DNA of 64,000 nt from Streptomyces griseoluteus (lineage in GTDB: Bacteria; Actinomycetota; Actinomycetes; Streptomycetales; Streptomycetaceae). The position numbers and the translations under genes are program-made. The notes below the pieces were generated by a model. The model was not told where the DNA came from and searched no databases. It saw only the letters and a list, made by a program, of their open reading frames with translations. Location: NCBI RefSeq assembly GCF_004784465.1, contig NZ_SRRU01000011.1, positions 186,001 to 250,000 on the forward strand, given 5' to 3'. Of this stretch, positions 34,289 to 42,703 are shown piece by piece; position 1 is the stretch's first letter; every line of letters begins with the position of its first letter.

Positions 34289-34744
34289 TCAGAGCAGGCC
34301 GCCGCTGCCGTAGGGGGCGTACAGGTCGAGGAGGCGGACGCGGGAGGAGTGCAGACGGTGGGCGACCACCCGGCCGACCCAGGTGGCGACCGCCCGGCCG
34401 AAGGCGGAGTCCTCGGCGCAGCGGGCGCGGACCGACTCGGCGTCGAACTCCCAGGCCCGCACCGGGCTCATCGCCTCGCCGCCCATGTGCCATACGCTGG
34501 GCGTGAAGTACCAGGACCAGCCCACGAGTTCACCGTGGCCGAGGGATTCCACCACGGCGGGGCGGCGGCCGGGGACATGGAGGTCGAGGCACACCGTGCC
34601 GGTGCGGACGATCCAGAACCGGTCGGCGCGCCGCCCCTCCTCGAAGAGCCGGGTGCCGGCCGGGAAGGAGACCTCGCGGGCCAGCTCCATCAGCCGCTCG
34701 CGCTGCAGTGGTTCCAGGGCCGTGGTCATGGTGGTCGTGGTCAT
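34289..34744 (-). CDS. cyclic-nucleotide-binding domain protein without DNA-binding domain
   Basis: A 151-residue protein with a single cNMP-type beta-barrel: ELAREVSFPAGTRLFEEGRRADRFWIVRTGTV and ESLGHGELVGWSWYF. It lacks the C-terminal helix-turn-helix of Crp/Fnr proteins and stops after one C-terminal helix, so it cannot be a transcription factor by itself. The basic/acidic pair expected for cAMP contact is not clearly present; the ligand is unknown. It is convergent with the DevR-like gene, 8 bp apart, and two palindromes lie upstream at 34807-34842. It is probably part of the dormancy-type set. Confidence 0.85.
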   Translation of the reverse strand: MTTTTMTTALEPLQRERLMELAREVSFPAGTRLFEEGRRADRFWIVRTGTVCLDLHVPGRRPAVVESLGHGELVGWSWYFTPSVWHMGGEAMSPVRAWEFDAESVRARCAEDSAFGRAVATWVGRVVAHRLHSSRVRLLDLYAPYGSGGLL

Positions 34745-34806
34745 CGCACCGGCTCCCTTCGAGGCGTCTGCCCCCAGGGTCGTACCGCTCCCGCCCGGTG
34801 CGCCAC

Positions 34807-34842
34807 GGGCCGTTCGGCCCCGGCCGGGGACTCTTCGGCCCC
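34807..34842 (-). promoter_or_regulatory. two GC palindromes upstream of cNMP-domain gene, DevR/OsdR-type candidates
   Basis: GGGCCGTTCGGCCC (34807-34820) is a near-perfect palindrome. GGGGACTCTTCGGCCCC (34826-34842) has the GGGAC...GCCC layout seen in DevR boxes. They are tandem, 62-98 bp upstream of the ATG at 34744, a sensible spot for an activator. Binding by the DevR-like protein encoded at 33591 is inferred. Confidence 0.5.
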
Positions 34843-34856
34843 CGGCCGGACCAGTG

Positions 34857-35393
34857 CTAGAAGACGATGCCCACGTGGGCCAGCGCCTGCTTCAGCAGGG
34901 CACCGTGGCCGCCGGGCATCTCGCCGTGCAGGGCCGCCGAGGCGGCCTCCTGCGGGGTGAACCAGACCAGGTCCAGCGCGTCCTGCCGGGGACGGCAGTC
35001 GCCGGTCACCGGCACGATGTAGGCCAGCGACACCGCGTGCTGACGCGGGTCGTGGTACGGCGTGACACCGGCCGTGGGGAAGTACTCCGCGACCGTGAAC
35101 GGCTGGGTGGAGACGGGGACGCGGGGCAGCGCGACCGGGCCGAGGTCCTTCTCCAGGTGCCGCAGCAGCGCGTCGCGCACCCGCTCGTGGTGCAGGACGC
35201 GGCCGGAGACCAGGGTGCGGCTGACCGTGCCGTCCGGGCCGATGCGCAACAGCAGCCCGATACTGGTGACTTCACCGCTGTCGTCCACCCGCACGGGCAC
35301 GGCCTCGACGTACAGGATCGGCATCCGGGCCCTGGCCATCTCCAGCTCGTCCGTGGTCAGCCAGCCGGGCGTGGTCTCGGTCATGTCAGACAT
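34857..35393 (-). CDS. DUF4916 family (NUDIX-hydrolase-like) protein
   Basis: A 178-residue protein starting MSDMTETTPGWLTTDELEMA at ATG 35393 (ATG 35384 is also possible; the ribosome site is weak). The family features are ILYVEAVPVRVDDSGEVTSIGLL, TLVSGRVLHHERVRDALLRHLEKDLG and YHDPRQHAVSLAYIVPVTGDC, with a WFTPQEA segment near the C-terminus. It resembles NUDIX hydrolases in layout, but I do not see a complete GX5EX7REUXEEXGU box, so activity is uncertain. It ends just downstream of the DevR-like palindromes. Confidence 0.8.
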   Translation of the reverse strand: MSDMTETTPGWLTTDELEMARARMPILYVEAVPVRVDDSGEVTSIGLLLRIGPDGTVSRTLVSGRVLHHERVRDALLRHLEKDLGPVALPRVPVSTQPFTVAEYFPTAGVTPYHDPRQHAVSLAYIVPVTGDCRPRQDALDLVWFTPQEAASAALHGEMPGGHGALLKQALAHVGIVF

Positions 35394-35476
35394 TGCTTGA
35401 TCATACTTTCCGGGTGGGTACCCGCCGCGGGTGCGGGCGGGCTCGGACACATGCGCCTTGCGGGGGTCGTGGAGGC

Positions 35477-36334
35477 TCACGGTTTCACGGCGACGGCCCC
35501 GAACTGCGGTACCGGGAGCGCGTCCGCCGCCTCCGGACGCCACTGCGAGCAGGGCACGAGGCCCGGCTCGACCGGCTCCAGACCGTCGAGGAAGGACGCG
35601 ATCTCCGCGCGGCCGCGGCCGGTGATCGGCGGGGTGGCGTGGGCGTTCCAGAACTCCATGGCGGTCACGTTCCCCGCGCCGCCCACTTCAGCGTCGAAGG
35701 TCGGATGGGTGAGCACCAGCACACTGCCGGACGGGACGGCGGCCATGATCCGGCGGACGATCTCCCGGGCCTCGGCGCCGTCCGGGACGAAGTTGAGGAG
35801 GCCGAGCATCAGCACCGCGACCGGCCGGCCCAGGTCCAGCGTCTTCGCGGCGCGTCGCACGACGGCGTCCGGGTCCCGGACGTCGGCGTGGACGTACTCC
35901 GTGACGCCCTCGGGGGAGCCGGTGAGCAGGGCACGGGCGTGGGCCGGCACGAGCGGGTCGTTGTCGACGTAGACGGTCCGCGACCCGGGGGCCACCCGCT
36001 GGGCGATCTCGTGGGTGTTGTCCGCGGCCGGCAGTCCGGCGCCCAGGTCGAGGAACTGCCGGATGCCGCGCTCGGCCGCCAGGTGGTGCACCGCGCGCAC
36101 CAGGAAGCCCCGGTCCGCGCGGGCCACGTCCCGGATCACCGGGAACATCCCGGCGACCTGCTCACCCACCCGCCGGTCCACCTCGTGGTGGGCGTCGCCG
36201 CCGATCCAGAAGTTCCAGACCCGCGCGTTGTGCGCCACGGAGGTGTCCGGCCGTGCCGCCCCGGCCGTGGCGGAGTCCTGGTCGCTCAACGTGCCGTCCT
36301 TCCGCCGCCCCTTGATCACGCCGTCCCGCGTCAT
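35477..36334 (-). CDS. SAM-dependent methyltransferase, DUF574 type
   Basis: A 285-residue protein. RPDTSVAHNARVWNFWIGG near residue 28 and FLDLGAGLPAADNTHEIAQ (about 94-112) are typical of the actinobacterial DUF574 methyltransferase family, whose substrates are unknown. VYVDNDPLVPAHARALL is the acidic strand-2 motif, and HADVRDPDAVVR follows. The start is unsure: ATG 36334 has a weak site, while TTG about 15 codons in (reading LSDQDSATAG) has GGAAGGA well placed. Members of this family are abundant in Streptomyces. Confidence 0.88.
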   Translation of the reverse strand: MTRDGVIKGRRKDGTLSDQDSATAGAARPDTSVAHNARVWNFWIGGDAHHEVDRRVGEQVAGMFPVIRDVARADRGFLVRAVHHLAAERGIRQFLDLGAGLPAADNTHEIAQRVAPGSRTVYVDNDPLVPAHARALLTGSPEGVTEYVHADVRDPDAVVRRAAKTLDLGRPVAVLMLGLLNFVPDGAEAREIVRRIMAAVPSGSVLVLTHPTFDAEVGGAGNVTAMEFWNAHATPPITGRGRAEIASFLDGLEPVEPGLVPCSQWRPEAADALPVPQFGAVAVKP

Positions 36335-36489
36335 TGTGCCGCCCGGCGATCGCGGTGTCCCGAAAATCACGCACGGTACGCGAACGGGCACCGAACGGGC
36401 ATCCCCGGACCGCCCGCCCGCCCGGGGACCAGCCCGTCCGGGCCATGAGGAACACTGGGGGCGTCCCGCGAACCGACCGGAAGCAGCAC

Positions 36490-37350
36490 ATGTCAGCGAC
36501 GCCCGCGCCCCTCCTCGACGTCCCCGGCGAGCCCTCGGGACCCGCCGACATCCGCCTGGTGGTGACCGACATGGACGGCACCCTGCTGGACGACGACAAG
36601 CGGCCGCCCGCCACCCTGCGGCCCCTGCTCGCCGAACTCCGGCGCCGGGGCGTGCTGTTCAGCCCCGCGAGCGGCCGCCAGTACGCCACGCTGGCCGAGG
36701 AGTTCGCCGACGTGGCCGAGGGCATGGTGTTCATCGCGGAGAACGGCACCTATGTGGTCCGCGACGGCGTCGAACTCAGCTCCGACCCGCTGGACCACGC
36801 GACCGCCGCCGAGCTGGCCCGCACGGTACGGGGGCTGGCCGCGCGGGGCGTGGACGCCGGCGCCGTGGTCTGCGGCAAGCGGGCCGCGTACGTGGAGCGG
36901 AGCGACGAGGCGTTCCTCGCGGAGGTGCGCAAGTACTACGTCTCGCACCGCGTGGTCGAGGACGTGACCGCGGTGGACGACGAGATCATCAAGGTCGCGG
37001 TGTACGACTTCGGCTCCGCCGAGCAGGGTGCCGCCCCCGCCCTCGCGCCCTTCGCCGACAGCCACCAGGTCGTGGTGTCCGGCGAGCACTGGGTGGACGT
37101 GATGAACCGCACCGCCAACAAGGGCGCCGCCCTGCGCGGCCTCCAGCGCGAGCTGGGCATCACCCCGGCCCAGACCATGGTCTTCGGCGACTACCTCAAC
37201 GACCTGGAGATGCTGGACGCCGCCGACTGGTCCTTCGCCATGGCCAACGCCCACCCGGACGTCATCAGCCGCGCCCGCCACCTGGCCCCCTCCAACAACG
37301 ACCACGGGGTACCCCGGACGATCGCGCGGATACTCGGCATAAGCCTCTAG
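36490..37350 (+). CDS. HAD-superfamily phosphatase, Cof type
   Basis: A 286-residue protein with motif I VVTDMDGTLLDDDK (nucleophile Asp near 28), motif II FSPASGRQY, a lysine in NKGAALRGLQ, and motif IV VFGDYLNDLEML. The large C2-type cap between about 100 and 200 identifies the Cof/YbjI group, which hydrolyses sugar phosphates and other small phosphomonoesters. It is cytosolic. Its stop shares a CTAG with the convergent lipase-like gene. Confidence 0.93.
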   Translation: MSATPAPLLDVPGEPSGPADIRLVVTDMDGTLLDDDKRPPATLRPLLAELRRRGVLFSPASGRQYATLAEEFADVAEGMVFIAENGTYVVRDGVELSSDPLDHATAAELARTVRGLAARGVDAGAVVCGKRAAYVERSDEAFLAEVRKYYVSHRVVEDVTAVDDEIIKVAVYDFGSAEQGAAPALAPFADSHQVVVSGEHWVDVMNRTANKGAALRGLQRELGITPAQTMVFGDYLNDLEMLDAADWSFAMANAHPDVISRARHLAPSNNDHGVPRTIARILGISL

Positions 37351-38153
37351 CCGAGCACCGAGTCCAGGAAGCCCGTCAGCTCCGCGAAGACCTTCGCGCG
37401 GTCGGTCTCGTTGAAGACCTCGTGGCGGGCGCCGGGGAAGACGCGCTCGGTGGCGCGGCCGGCGCCGAGGCGCTCCACGCCGGTGCGGCTGCCCTCGACC
37501 GGGACCAGCCGGTCGTCTTCGCCGTGCAGCCAGAGCAGGGGCAGGTCGCCGAGGTCGCCGCCCGCGGCCACGGCCGCCAGCCCCCGTTCGAACGCCAGGA
37601 GAGTCGGCCTTTTCATGGGGCCGTGCCACACCAGCGGGTCGGCGGCGTAGGCCGCGCCCACCGCCGGGTCGCGGGAGAGCGCGGCCGGGCTGATCGGCAC
37701 GTCCGGGATCTCGTCCAGCGCGAGCAGCCGCCCGGGCAGCGCCCATGTGCCGACCACCGGCCCCGACAGCACCAGCGCGCTCAGCTCGGACCCGTACCGC
37801 TGGGCGTAACGGGCCGCGATCAGGCCGCCCATGGAGTGGCCCACCATGACCAGCGGCAGACCTGTGTGTTCGGCGCGGGCCAGGTCCGCCGCCGTGTGGA
37901 GGTCGGTCACCACGTCCTCGAAGTCCCCGATCACCGCCCGCTCGCCGGCCGACCTGCCGTGCCCGAGGTGGTCGGGGGCGTACACCGCCGCGCCGTGGCC
38001 GGTGAGCACCCCGGCGACCTCGTCGTACCGGCCCGCGTGCTCGCCGTACCCGTGCACCAGCAGGGCGAGATAGCGGGGCGCCGGGTGCGGCCAGGCGCGT
38101 ACGTGCAGCGCACCGTGGACGCCCTGGCGGATGTGGGCGCGTACGTCGGTCAT
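37347..38153 (-). CDS. lysophospholipase / monoacylglycerol-lipase-like alpha/beta hydrolase
   Basis: A 268-residue protein from ATG 38153 with GGAGGAG upstream. Motifs are LVHGYGEHAGRY (oxyanion region), nucleophile Ser in GHSMGGL near 107, Asp in HGEDDRLVP and His in GARHEVFNE. The pattern matches serine aminopeptidase S33 hydrolases annotated as lysophospholipase or monoacylglycerol lipase. No signal peptide, so it is cytosolic. It is convergent with the HAD gene, with a 4-nt CTAG stop overlap. Confidence 0.92.
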   Translation of the reverse strand: MTDVRAHIRQGVHGALHVRAWPHPAPRYLALLVHGYGEHAGRYDEVAGVLTGHGAAVYAPDHLGHGRSAGERAVIGDFEDVVTDLHTAADLARAEHTGLPLVMVGHSMGGLIAARYAQRYGSELSALVLSGPVVGTWALPGRLLALDEIPDVPISPAALSRDPAVGAAYAADPLVWHGPMKRPTLLAFERGLAAVAAGGDLGDLPLLWLHGEDDRLVPVEGSRTGVERLGAGRATERVFPGARHEVFNETDRAKVFAELTGFLDSVLG

Positions 38154-38243
38154 GCGGCTCTCCTCCGGCGTGGTCGCGTGGGTCACTCCGGGGGATCTTC
38201 CCAGGGGCCCGGTGGGAGGTCTATAGTCCGGTAGAGCCCAAAA

Positions 38244-38256
38244 CTAGCAGTGCTAA
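38244..38256 (+). promoter_or_regulatory. palindrome upstream of thiolase/ligase operon
   Basis: CTAGCA-G-TGCTAA is an inverted repeat (AGCA/TGCT exact) in an unusually A+T-rich spot, 71 bp before the thiolase start. It is a candidate operator for a fatty-acid or catabolism repressor, but no regulator gene is adjacent. Confidence 0.4.
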
Positions 38257-38326
38257 TTAAGTCGCTCCGTCCCGGCGGGGCGTAGGTTCACGCTGATCCA
38301 CAACGTCGTCGGTCAGGAGTCCCGAG

Positions 38327-39514
38327 TTGCGTCCCGTCCACTTCGCGGCCGCCCGCCGCACGCCCATCGGCAAGCTGCGCGGCGCCCTGTCCTCCGTGCG
38401 GCCCGACGACCTCGCGGCGGCCGTCGTCCGCGACCTGGTGGGCGGCGTGCCCGCCCTCGACCCGGCCCGGATCGACGACGTGTACTGGGGCGCCGCCAAC
38501 CAGGCAGGCGAGGACAACCGCAACATCGCCCGCATGGCCGTGCTGCTCGCCGGGCTCCCCGACTCCGTGCCCGGCGCCACCGTCAACCGGCTCTGCGCCT
38601 CGGGCCTGGAAGCCGTCACCACCGCCGCCCGCACCATCGCGGCCGGTGAGGCGGACATCGTCGTCGCGGGCGGCTCCGAGTCCATGAGCCGCGCCCCCTT
38701 CGTGCTGCCCCGCCCCGACGAGGCCCTCCCGCACCGCATCGAGACCTACGACACCCGCCTCGGCTGGCGCCTCACCAACCCGGCGATGAAGGACCTGCAC
38801 GGCGTCCTGGCCATGGGCGAGACCGCCGAGGAGGTCGCCCAGCGGTACGGCATCTCCCGCGAACGGCAGGACGAGTTCGCCCTGCGCAGCCACCAACTCG
38901 CCGCCACCGCACGGAAGAACGGCCACTTCGACGCCGAACTCCTCCCCGTGGAGCGCCCGGACGGCATCACCGTCGACCGCGACGAATGCGTACGCGAGGA
39001 CACCTCCCCGGAGAAGCTCGCCCGCCTCAAGCCGGTCTTCCGCAAGGACGGCACGGTCACCGCGGGCAACGCCTCGCCCATGAACGACGGCGCCGCCGGA
39101 CTCCTGCTGGTCAGCGAGGACGCGCTCGAGGAACTCGGCCTCGAATCCCTCGGCCGGTACGTCGCCGGCGCCTCGGCCGGCGTCCACCCCGACGTCATGG
39201 GCATCGGCCCGGTACCCGCCACCCGCAAGGCGCTCGCCCGCGTCGGCTGGAGCGTCGAAGACCTCCAGGAGGCGGAGTTCAACGAGGCGTTCGCCGCCCA
39301 GGCCCTCGCCTCCGTCGACCAGCTGGGCATCGACCCCGGCCTGGTGAACCCGACCGGCGGCGCCATCGCCCTCGGCCACCCCCTCGGCTGCTCCGGCGCC
39401 CGCATCCTCACCACCCTGCTGCACCGCATGCGCCGAACCGGCGCCGGACGCGGCCTCGCCACCATGTGCGTCGGCGTCGGGCAGGGCAGCGCGGTCCTGG
39501 TGGAGCGCCCCTGA
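38327..39514 (+). CDS. thiolase (acetyl-CoA C-acyltransferase)
   Basis: A 395-residue protein from TTG 38327 (AGGAG 8 nt upstream). The catalytic set is complete: C90 in NRLCASG, NEAFAAQ, H351 in GHPLGCSG and C381 in TMCVGVGQG. Sequence style places it with degradative thiolases that cleave 3-ketoacyl-CoA to acetyl-CoA, including beta-ketoadipyl-CoA thiolases. It is followed by an acyl-CoA ligase gene 74 bp on, suggesting a small catabolic operon: activation by the ligase, cleavage by the thiolase. The dehydrogenase and hydratase steps are not encoded here. Confidence 0.93.
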   Translation: MRPVHFAAARRTPIGKLRGALSSVRPDDLAAAVVRDLVGGVPALDPARIDDVYWGAANQAGEDNRNIARMAVLLAGLPDSVPGATVNRLCASGLEAVTTAARTIAAGEADIVVAGGSESMSRAPFVLPRPDEALPHRIETYDTRLGWRLTNPAMKDLHGVLAMGETAEEVAQRYGISRERQDEFALRSHQLAATARKNGHFDAELLPVERPDGITVDRDECVREDTSPEKLARLKPVFRKDGTVTAGNASPMNDGAAGLLLVSEDALEELGLESLGRYVAGASAGVHPDVMGIGPVPATRKALARVGWSVEDLQEAEFNEAFAAQALASVDQLGIDPGLVNPTGGAIALGHPLGCSGARILTTLLHRMRRTGAGRGLATMCVGVGQGSAVLVERP

Positions 39515-39588
39515 ACCACCCCGACGGGCCTTCCTGGCAAGGGAGTTCCGCAGCACGAGTCGCACCGCAGGAAACGGAGCCGCACCTC

Positions 39589-41100
39589 ATGGCAACCCTG
39601 TCCGTCGCCGCCATCCTGGCCGAGAACGCCCGCCGCCGCCCCGACCGGACGGCCCTCGTCGAGGGCGACCTGCGCCTCACCTTCGCCGAAGCCTGGCGGC
39701 GCTCCCTCGCCCAGGCCGGCGCGCTCACCGCCCTCGGCGTGCGGCCGGGTGACCGGGTCGCCCTGATGGCCCCCAACACGGCCGAGTTCCCGCTCGCCTA
39801 CTACGCGGCCATGGCGGTGGGCGGTGTCGTCGTCCCCGTCCACCTGCTGCTCTCGGCCACCGAGGTGGAGCACGTCCTCAAGGACAGCGGCGCCACCCTG
39901 CTGCTCGCCCATCCGGCCCAGGAGGCCACCGCCCGCGCGGCCGCCGACTCCCTCGGCATCCGCGTGGTCGTCCTCGGCGAGGAGCTGGAGAAGCTGGCGG
40001 TCGACGCCGAGCCGCCGCACTCGTACGTCACCCGGTCCGCCGACGACCCGGCCGTCGTCTTCTACACCAGCGGCACCACCGGCGTCCCGAAGGGGGCCGT
40101 GCTCACTCACTTCAACATCGTGATGAACGCGACCGTCAACGCCTTCGACGCCAACGACATCCGCCCCGACGACATCGTCCTCGGCGCGCTCCCGCTCTTC
40201 CACGCCTTCGGACAGACGGTCTCCCTCAACTCCACCTGGCGCGCGGGCGCGACGCTCGTCCTGCTGCCCCGCTTCGACGCCGCCCGCGCGATCGAGATCA
40301 TGGTCGCCGAGCGCGTCAACACCTTCCACGGCGTCCCCACCATGTTCGTCTCCCTCGCCGCCGTCGCGGCCGAGGCCGCCGCCCTGCCCGGGCTGCGGCT
40401 GTGCATCTCCGGCGGCGCCTCGCTGCCGGTGGCCGTGCTGGAGAGGTTCGAGTCGGCGTTCGGCGCCCGGATCTACGAGGGGTACGGCCTCTCGGAGACC
40501 TCCCCGGCCGCCACCGTCAACCAGCCCGTCTTCGGCACCCGCGCCGGCACCATCGGCCACCCGCTGTGGGGCGTGGACGCCGAGATCGCCCGGGCGGACG
40601 TCGAGGACCGGGTCGAACTCCTCGCACCCGGCGAGCTGGGCGAGGTCGTCATCCGGGGCCACAACGTCTTCTCCGGCTACCTCGGCCGCCCGGAGGCCAC
40701 CGCCGAGGCGCTGGTCGACGGCTGGTTCCGCACCGGCGACCTCGGCACCAAGGACGAGGACGGATTCCTGCGGATCGTCGACCGCAAGAAGGACGTCATC
40801 ATCCGCGGCGGCTACAACGTCTACCCCCGCGAGGTCGAGGAGGTGCTCGCCCGGCACCCGGAGATCGCCCAGGTCGCCGTCATCGGGCTCCCCGACGAGC
40901 TGCACGGCGAGGAGATCTGCGCGGTCGTCGTCCCCGCACCGGGCCACACGCCCGACGCCGCCGCGATCACCGCGTGGTCCAAGGAGCACCTCGGCAAGCA
41001 CAAGTACCCCCGCCGTATGGAGTTCACGGACGTCCTCCCGCTCGGCCCCAGCATGAAGGTGCTCAAGCGGGAACTGCGTACGCGGTACACCGCCCGCTGA
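39589..41100 (+). CDS. acyl-CoA synthetase / AMP-dependent ligase
   Basis: A 503-residue ANL-superfamily protein. Motifs are YTSGTTGVPKGAVLTH (phosphate loop, about 163-178), GYGLSETSP, WFRTGDLG and DRKKDVIIRGGYNVYP, with the catalytic lysine region PSMKVLKREL at the C-terminus. It activates a carboxylic acid to acyl-AMP and then acyl-CoA. The usual Pro-Thr-Gly-Lys is Pro-Ser-Met-Lys, retaining Lys. Long-chain or aromatic acid specificity cannot be decided. It is in one operon with the thiolase. Confidence 0.93.
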   Translation: MATLSVAAILAENARRRPDRTALVEGDLRLTFAEAWRRSLAQAGALTALGVRPGDRVALMAPNTAEFPLAYYAAMAVGGVVVPVHLLLSATEVEHVLKDSGATLLLAHPAQEATARAAADSLGIRVVVLGEELEKLAVDAEPPHSYVTRSADDPAVVFYTSGTTGVPKGAVLTHFNIVMNATVNAFDANDIRPDDIVLGALPLFHAFGQTVSLNSTWRAGATLVLLPRFDAARAIEIMVAERVNTFHGVPTMFVSLAAVAAEAAALPGLRLCISGGASLPVAVLERFESAFGARIYEGYGLSETSPAATVNQPVFGTRAGTIGHPLWGVDAEIARADVEDRVELLAPGELGEVVIRGHNVFSGYLGRPEATAEALVDGWFRTGDLGTKDEDGFLRIVDRKKDVIIRGGYNVYPREVEEVLARHPEIAQVAVIGLPDELHGEEICAVVVPAPGHTPDAAAITAWSKEHLGKHKYPRRMEFTDVLPLGPSMKVLKRELRTRYTAR

Positions 41101-41146
41101 GCCGCCGGCGCCCGGCCGGACGTGTGCACATAGCATCAGTCTCCGC

Positions 41147-41908
41147 ATGAACATGATGACGCTCTGGCACATATCCGGCTGGGAGTTCGCCGCCCTCGCC
41201 CTCGCCGCCCTCCTGGTCGGCTTCTCCAAGACGGCCGTCAGCGGGGCCAACACGGTCAGCCTCGCCGTCTTCGCGGCCGTCCTGCCCGCCCGCGCCTCCA
41301 CCGGCGTTCTCCTCCCGCTCCTCATCGCGGGCGACACCTTCGCCGTCCTCACCTACCGGCGCCACGCCCACTGGCCGACCCTGTGGCGGCTGTTCCCCGC
41401 CGTCGCGGCCGGAGTGGTGGCGGGCACCCTGTTCCTCGCCCGCGCCGGCGACGGGATCGTACGGATCTCCATCGGCGTGATCCTGCTGATGATGACCGGC
41501 ATCACCCTGTGGCGACGGCGTCAGGAGGCGACGGAGGACGTCAGCACGCGGACCGGCCGGGTGACGGCGGGGGCGTACGGCGTGACGGGCGGCTTCACCA
41601 CCATGGTCGCCAACGCGGGCGGACCGGTGATGTCGATGTATCTCCTCTCCGCGGGCTTCCGCAAGATGGGCTTCCTCGGCACCTCCGCCTTCTTCTTCCT
41701 CATCGTCAACGTCGCCAAGATCCCCTTCAGCGCCGCCCTCGGCCTGATCGACGGCAACTCGCTGCTGCTGGACGCGGCCCTGCTGGTCTTCGTCGTGCCG
41801 GGCGCGTTCCTCGGCCGGTGGGCCGTCCACAAGATCAACCAGCGGCTGTTCGACCGCATCGTCATCGTGGCGACCGTCGTCGGGGCGGTCGAACTCCTCC
41901 TGACCTGA
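41147..41908 (+). CDS. TauE/SafE-family (TSUP) membrane permease
   Basis: A 253-residue protein with about eight hydrophobic segments in two homologous halves: LLVGFSKTAVSGANTVSLAVFAAV in the first and GGFTTMVANAGGPVMSMYLL in the second, the TSUP fingerprints. The family moves sulfite, sulfonates or related organic anions across the plasma membrane. No sulfonate catabolism gene is adjacent, so the substrate is unknown. No clear ribosome site; the start may be leaderless. It lies 46 bp after the ligase gene and 21 bp before cobK. Confidence 0.88.
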   Translation: MNMMTLWHISGWEFAALALAALLVGFSKTAVSGANTVSLAVFAAVLPARASTGVLLPLLIAGDTFAVLTYRRHAHWPTLWRLFPAVAAGVVAGTLFLARAGDGIVRISIGVILLMMTGITLWRRRQEATEDVSTRTGRVTAGAYGVTGGFTTMVANAGGPVMSMYLLSAGFRKMGFLGTSAFFFLIVNVAKIPFSAALGLIDGNSLLLDAALLVFVVPGAFLGRWAVHKINQRLFDRIVIVATVVGAVELLLT

Positions 41909-41929
41909 CCCGATGCGTACGCTCACCCC

Positions 41930-42703
41930 ATGCCCGCGCACGTCCTGATCCTCGGCGGCACCACCGAGTCCCGCCGCCTCGCCACCGCCCTCGCCGCCCG
42001 CCCCGGCCTCCGGGTCACCACCTCCCTCGCGGGGCGCGTGAGCCGGCCGGGGGCGGTCGACGGCGAGGTGCGGGTCGGCGGGTTCGGGGGCGTGGCGGGG
42101 CTGGCCGGCTGGCTGCGCGCCCACCGGGTGACCGCGCTGGTGGACGCGACCCATCCCTTCGCGGAGCGCATCACGGCGAACGCGGCGGAGGCGGCACGCG
42201 TGGCCGGGGTCCCGCACGCGGTCCTGCGCCGCCCCGGCTGGGACCTCGACGACGACTGGCATCCGGTGGCCTCCCTGGAGGAGGCGGCGCGCCTCGTGCC
42301 CCGCCTGGGGCGACGGGTGTTCCTCAGCACGGGCCGGCTCGGGCTCACCGCCTTCGCGGGCCTGACGGCCACTCGGTTCGTGGTGCGTTCGGTGGAGCCA
42401 CCGGAGCCGCCGCTGCCTCCGCACTGTGAAATTCTGCTGGCGCGAGGTCCGTTCAGCCTCTCGGACGAGCTGGACCTGCTCCGCACGCACCGCATCGACG
42501 TCCTGGTGACGAAGGACAGCGGGGGAGCGGCGACGGCGCCGAAACTGGCCGCCGCCCGCTCGCTGTCGTTGCCGGTGGTCGTCGTACGCCGCCCCGGACT
42601 CCCCTCCGGCTTGCGGGCGTTGCCGGACGTGGAGGGTGTGCTGGACTGGCTGGCCGGGGTCATTCCCCCCGAGGGTGCCTGCGCAGCAGATAGGTGTCCA
42701 TGA
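41930..42703 (+). CDS. cobK: precorrin-6A reductase
   Basis: A 257-residue protein beginning VLILGGTTESRRLATALA, the NADPH-binding start of CobK/CbiJ, followed by VDATHPFAERITANA, the strongest family signature, and LARGPFSLSDELDLL, VTKDSGGAATAPKL and VVRRPGLP. CobK reduces precorrin-6A to dihydro-precorrin-6 in aerobic cobalamin synthesis. It is convergent with cobF, the preceding step of the same pathway, and their 3' ends overlap by 44 bp. No other cob genes are in the window. Confidence 0.95.
   Translation: MPAHVLILGGTTESRRLATALAARPGLRVTTSLAGRVSRPGAVDGEVRVGGFGGVAGLAGWLRAHRVTALVDATHPFAERITANAAEAARVAGVPHAVLRRPGWDLDDDWHPVASLEEAARLVPRLGRRVFLSTGRLGLTAFAGLTATRFVVRSVEPPEPPLPPHCEILLARGPFSLSDELDLLRTHRIDVLVTKDSGGAATAPKLAAARSLSLPVVVVRRPGLPSGLRALPDVEGVLDWLAGVIPPEGACAADRCP

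Noticed and set aside
38746..41352. A minus-strand frame of 868 codons over the thiolase and ligase genes
   Set aside because: Low-complexity Gly/Asp/Val composition; both genes on the plus strand have complete catalytic motifs.
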